Assembly: GCA_903813345.2 (NCBI GenBank)
Contig: CAIIXF020000299.1
Location: 1-25,000 of the forward strand
Length of the DNA: 25,000 nucleotides
Source: Owenia fusiformis
Taxonomy: Eukaryota > Annelida > Polychaeta > Sabellida > Oweniidae
Direction of reading: 5' to 3'
How positions within the stretch are numbered: the first letter of the stretch is position 1; each line of letters starts with the position of its first letter. The translations under genes were made by a program, and so were the position numbers. The notes beneath the pieces were generated by a model. It made no database searches and was not told the DNA's origin. It saw only the letters and a list, made by a program, of their open reading frames with translations. Below are positions 22,085-25,000 of the stretch, in pieces.

Positions 22085-22147
22085 GAGTACAAGGCGGTCA
22101 TAATAGAAAGCAAGATAAGTAAAGGAGACCGACTTGGGCAAGGCTAT
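22085..22147. repeat. right terminal inverted repeat of the composite
   Basis: Reads GAGTACAAGGCGGTC at its inner edge and CTTGGGCAAGGCTATT at its outer edge, the inverted match of 9604-9666. Confidence 0.75.
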
Positions 22148-22307
22148 TCAAATAATTCAAAAATTGAATAATTATGATCTAAACACTTTTATTAAGAACT
22201 TTCATTTCTCAAAATAATAATCTAAAAATATTTTTCCCAAAGATGATATTTTAATGTTTGGAGGATACAAAATATTGGACAACCTAATCTAGACAACTTG
22301 AATTCAA

Positions 22308-22919
22308 GGCAGACATATACCAATGTCTCCATGGTATGTGTCATATATCATTTTAAAGCTTATCCAAAGTTACATTGATTTGCCAAGTATTATGGTTCAA
22401 CGCACAAATGGTAAAAAGTTACAGGCATTTCAAAACTTAGTGTTTGGTCAAAAATATAGTTCATTTCAGTATCTTGGCAGAAACCCTGACCTGAATGTGA
22501 CTGAAAATATGAGTGCTATTGATGAAGATAGGATGGATATTGAGTTCTAAAAAGAGAACATTGAGGGTAGATACTCCAAGGAAATTCTTCTAAAATGCCT
22601 TATGAAGGTTTTATGAGGATTACGAAATGCCACATTCCTATTTGAAGCATGTTTTAGGTCATATATGAAAAGCATTGCTGCTGTTTAACATGGTCTAGGG
22701 AGACACACCAACTATTACTCTGGTGTAAAACTGACTTTAATTTTGGCCAAACACTAAATTTTGAAATGCCTGTAACTTTTTCCCATTTATGAATTGAACC
22801 CTGATACTTGGCAAATCAATGTAACTTTGGATGAGCTTTAAAATGATGTATGACACATACTATGTAAACATTGGTATATGTCTGCCTAGGAGGCCCCCAT
22901 ACTTTCGGGACACCCTGTA
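22308..22919. mobile_element. mariner-like non-autonomous element with ~143-bp inverted repeats
   Basis: Positions 22308-22450 and 22745-22886 are inverted copies with roughly 85-90 percent match by eye, sharing GGCAGACATATACCAATG and AGTTACAGGCATTTCAAAA. Outside the right arm the sequence reads, on minus, TACAGGGTGTCCCGAAAGTA, ending at 22919 next to TA. ACAGGGTGTCCC is a familiar tip of mariner-type elements in invertebrates. The left tip is degenerate (near 22264). The 75-codon frame at 22323-22550 falls in the left arm and shows no transposase motif, so I leave it uncalled. Confidence 0.65.
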
Positions 22920-23690
22920 TATCAATTGTTTGCAATCGAAGATATGTTATCAAAATGTACCTTCTGGCATACCTTTCACCAGTATTGGTATGTAACAATT
23001 TTTTATTCCAAAATGGAATGCTTTAGTCAAGTATACAACTTATATTATGATAAATCACAGATTCACAAGTAATTACAATAATGTTTTGATCATTTTTGAG
23101 GCCAGTAATTGGTCATTCCACCCCAAAGTATAACAAAATAGGCCACAAAACAGGCATGTTATCACATATCTATTTAGATATTTTAGGATCAGTTTTTCAG
23201 AAAGGCATGAAAATATTCAATGCTTTACATGTTCATATGGACTTCATATATGGTGAGTATCAGAATTCTGACCTGTATACTTAGGAATAAAAAATTTTCA
23301 TTTTCATAATTTTGCCCCGCCCACTTTAGAGGTGACTAATCTTTTTTTAAGTAGCTCCCAAGATGCATCACATTTGTATTGAAGTTTAAATCTAAATCAT
23401 TTATATAGGCGTGTCATCATCTAAAATACAAGTTTTGTGAAGGTGTATACCTTATTAGTATGAAAAATAGAAATTATTACTTGCACCAAGTGAAAGGTTA
23501 GGGTGACCTCACTTTTATTTGATGAATAATTAGATATCACCACTCTGATATAAGGGTATTGGGTAACTGCTCAATCCTAGGCTTATCTAAATAATGTTCA
23601 GTGTTGTTTCTGTGAAATTTAATATCAAAACAAAATTTAATTTACTATTAACAAAATTGTTGATTTTCTTTCTCAGAGATATTTATTTTT
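22920..23690. other. AT-rich spacer, no gene seen
   Basis: A 62-codon frame (23096-23284, plus) has no recognisable motif. TTTTGCCCCGCCCACTTTAG near 23310 stands out only by its GC content. No repeat structure is supported. Confidence 0.45.
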
Positions 23691-23696
23691 CTTTTT

Positions 23697-23730
23697 GACG
23701 TTTCGTAGGATGTCCATCCTACTTCTTCAG
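23697..23730 (-). ncRNA. hammerhead-ribozyme-like motif, Penelope type
   Basis: Read on minus, CTGAAGA fits the CUGANGA core. Then comes an extra A, a 7-bp stem GTAGGAT/ATCCTAC with loop GGAC (stem II), GAAA, then CGTC. GAAACGTC could supply A-C/G-U of a minimal stem III and the UC cleavage site. The flanks, TTTTTT before and AAAAAG after, could pair as stem I. Type I hammerheads with very short stem III are known from Penelope-like retroelements (established knowledge). No reverse transcriptase is visible nearby, so this would be a terminal remnant. The extra A before stem II and the zero-length stem III loop lower my confidence that a monomer self-cleaves. Confidence 0.4.
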
Positions 23731-25000
23731 AAAAAATATATTTGAATCAAACTGAAATAATTAATTATTACATAACAATGAGACAAATAGCAACCGTTAC
23801 TATAGACGTTTTCTTAAATTGCTTCGAGCACAAGATAACTTCGAACATGCGTTTAGGCCAAAATGGCTTGGCTTGAATGTACTACAGTAAATGTATTATC
23901 ATAAGGCACATAGACTGCACATACAGACCACAAATGATTTCATTTATTACATTATGAATAAGACACCATTCGGGTACATCCGATTGTGTTAAGAAATTCT
24001 GTGATCACATTTAATATTCAGGTATTTATGGAATACGATTCATGACTTTTCTTTAGAGATTTCACAACCTACTTTGACCAAAATAGTGTGCATCAAACAT
24101 TGAAAAAACAGGTGCGAAATCAGGACAACATTACAGAAAAAACAACATGTCGATGGAGTGTTTGCACCTCCCCAATCTCAAAGTCAAAATTATTTTATCA
24201 TCTTTATGACTGCTTTTCCTGGAATTAATGCATTGGCCTAACATATGCACCTGTTCAAATCGACAGAAAATAGCCAAAATCCAAAATATGACTGTGTGAA
24301 ATCTTTCGCGAAACCGTCCGTTGTCCTTTTTAAAGAAAGTTACTTCTAGTTTTTTTAAGGTTATTTTATTTCCATAAGCATAGGTAATGTACAATCTTTC
24401 ATACAAGTTACATGGAAAAACAAGCCTAAGTTTACACATTATTGGCTTGTGGAGATACAATTTATACAGTGGAATATTTTACATGTACAATAGTAATAAT
24501 AATTACAATAACATAATGTAGTGTTTAGATCCATATTATAATGGTATTTGGTATTGTATGTATATTATAAAGAGTGCAATTGCAATTGTTGCTATTGAAT
24601 ATGAGGCATCGTGAGTACAGCAGACGTGGACTGCAACAAAAAATAGGGATAGATACACGTTTTTTTAACTTGTAAGTGAACGTGTCGAATTATGATCCTC
24701 GATGATCCAAATTTCCATTTTATAGCTCTACGCATCAAGATAAATAAGTTGTGCTTTCACTTATGAGCGAAATCTCTTTACAATCTCAGCGAATTTTATT
24801 AACTGAATGTGAATCTCAAGCACTGATGCCATCTACTTTTCTAACCAATAAATTAGGCCTCAGGTCTTCTCATTACAAAATCCGAAAAAACACCTTTGGT
24901 TATGCCTCCTTAAAAATGTATAATAATTCAAAACTTTAAACCTTAGGCCTAAGATCTCACGAAAGAATTTGAATAAAAGCCCCTGTATATCCAACTTTAA
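23731..25000. other. AT-rich tail of window, no gene seen
   Basis: A minus-strand frame (24131-24460, 109 codons) and a plus-strand frame (24751-24939, 62 codons) show no domain, signal sequence or splice context I can support. No repeats or inverted structures of note. Confidence 0.45.

Larger units (their letters stand above)
9604..22147. mobile_element. 12.5 kb composite bounded by ~63-bp inverted ends
   Basis: Positions 9604-9666 and 22085-22147 are inverted copies. The outer part, including AGCCTTGCCCAAGTCGGT, matches exactly over 21 bases; the inner part, down to CCGCCTTGTAC, matches with a few changes and one length difference. Beyond this the sequences diverge, though both sides next carry a short hairpin (CCGCTGA/TCAGCGG on the left, TTTACCGAC/GTCGGTAAA on the right). 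Subtracting the Helentron-like array (9930-18794) and the foldback element (18896-21740) leaves about 0.83 kb, so the bracket is best read as a small non-autonomous DNA transposon that later received two large insertions. The target duplication is ambiguous because the tips extend as a palindrome (AATAGCC...GGCTATT). No transposase is present. Confidence 0.65.

Noticed and set aside
22323-22550. 75-codon frame in the mariner-like element
   Set aside because: It overlaps the inverted repeat arm and shows no transposase residues such as a DD34D-type motif context.
24131-24460. 109-codon minus-strand frame
   Set aside because: No motif, hydrophobic pattern or homology I recognise; this length is expected by chance in a 25 kb window.

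Overview
The window looks like AT-rich eukaryotic nuclear DNA from a marine invertebrate. A bivalve or other mollusc is my best guess. The evidence is the repeat content: Helentron-like elements with tandem-repeat cores, a tRNA-derived SINE-like head, a TGTAACAACC...GGTTGTTACA solo LTR, AGGTCA-rich minisatellites and an AAGATGGCC repeat family. No bacterial operon, phage, CRISPR array or long conserved protein gene is visible. The taxonomic call is inference.

Layout. 1-860: a possible small three-exon minus-strand gene (coding exons 833-800, 518-435 and 295-213; 66 codons plus stop) with canonical splice sites, matching phases, a poly(A) signal and a CRE palindrome just upstream. Its first intron holds a MITE-like inverted-repeat element (601-775). 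1170-1349: a plus-strand reading frame behind a good splice acceptor, broken by one stop. 2016-4335: a 2.3 kb satellite of about 155 copies of a 15-bp unit, with local higher-order periods of 30, 67 and 157 bp. 5531-6318: a non-autonomous DNA transposon flanked by GATTG. 6956-7495: a degenerate 116-146 bp tandem repeat rich in AGGTCA. 7571-7643: a tRNA-like SINE head. 7926-9200: a solo LTR flanked by CTTA.

9604-22147 is the most striking part. Matching inverted ends about 63 bp long bracket 12.5 kb. Inside lie an 8.9 kb head-to-tail array of Helentron/Helitron-like units (9930-18794; two palindromic heads or head clusters, five 3' hairpin-CTAG tails, 476-bp core repeats) and a 2.85 kb foldback element (18896-21740) whose two inverted arms are built from ~165-bp AAGATGGCC repeats. 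Removing both leaves about 0.83 kb, which suggests a small parent transposon carrying two much larger nested insertions.

22308-22919: a mariner-like inverted-repeat element. 23697-23730 (minus): a hammerhead-ribozyme-like motif of the type carried by Penelope-like retroelements. The rest is AT-rich DNA with nothing I can assign.

The elements mostly do not work together as a system. This is a repeat-dense intergenic region, and its interest lies in nested transposon structure and structured repeats.
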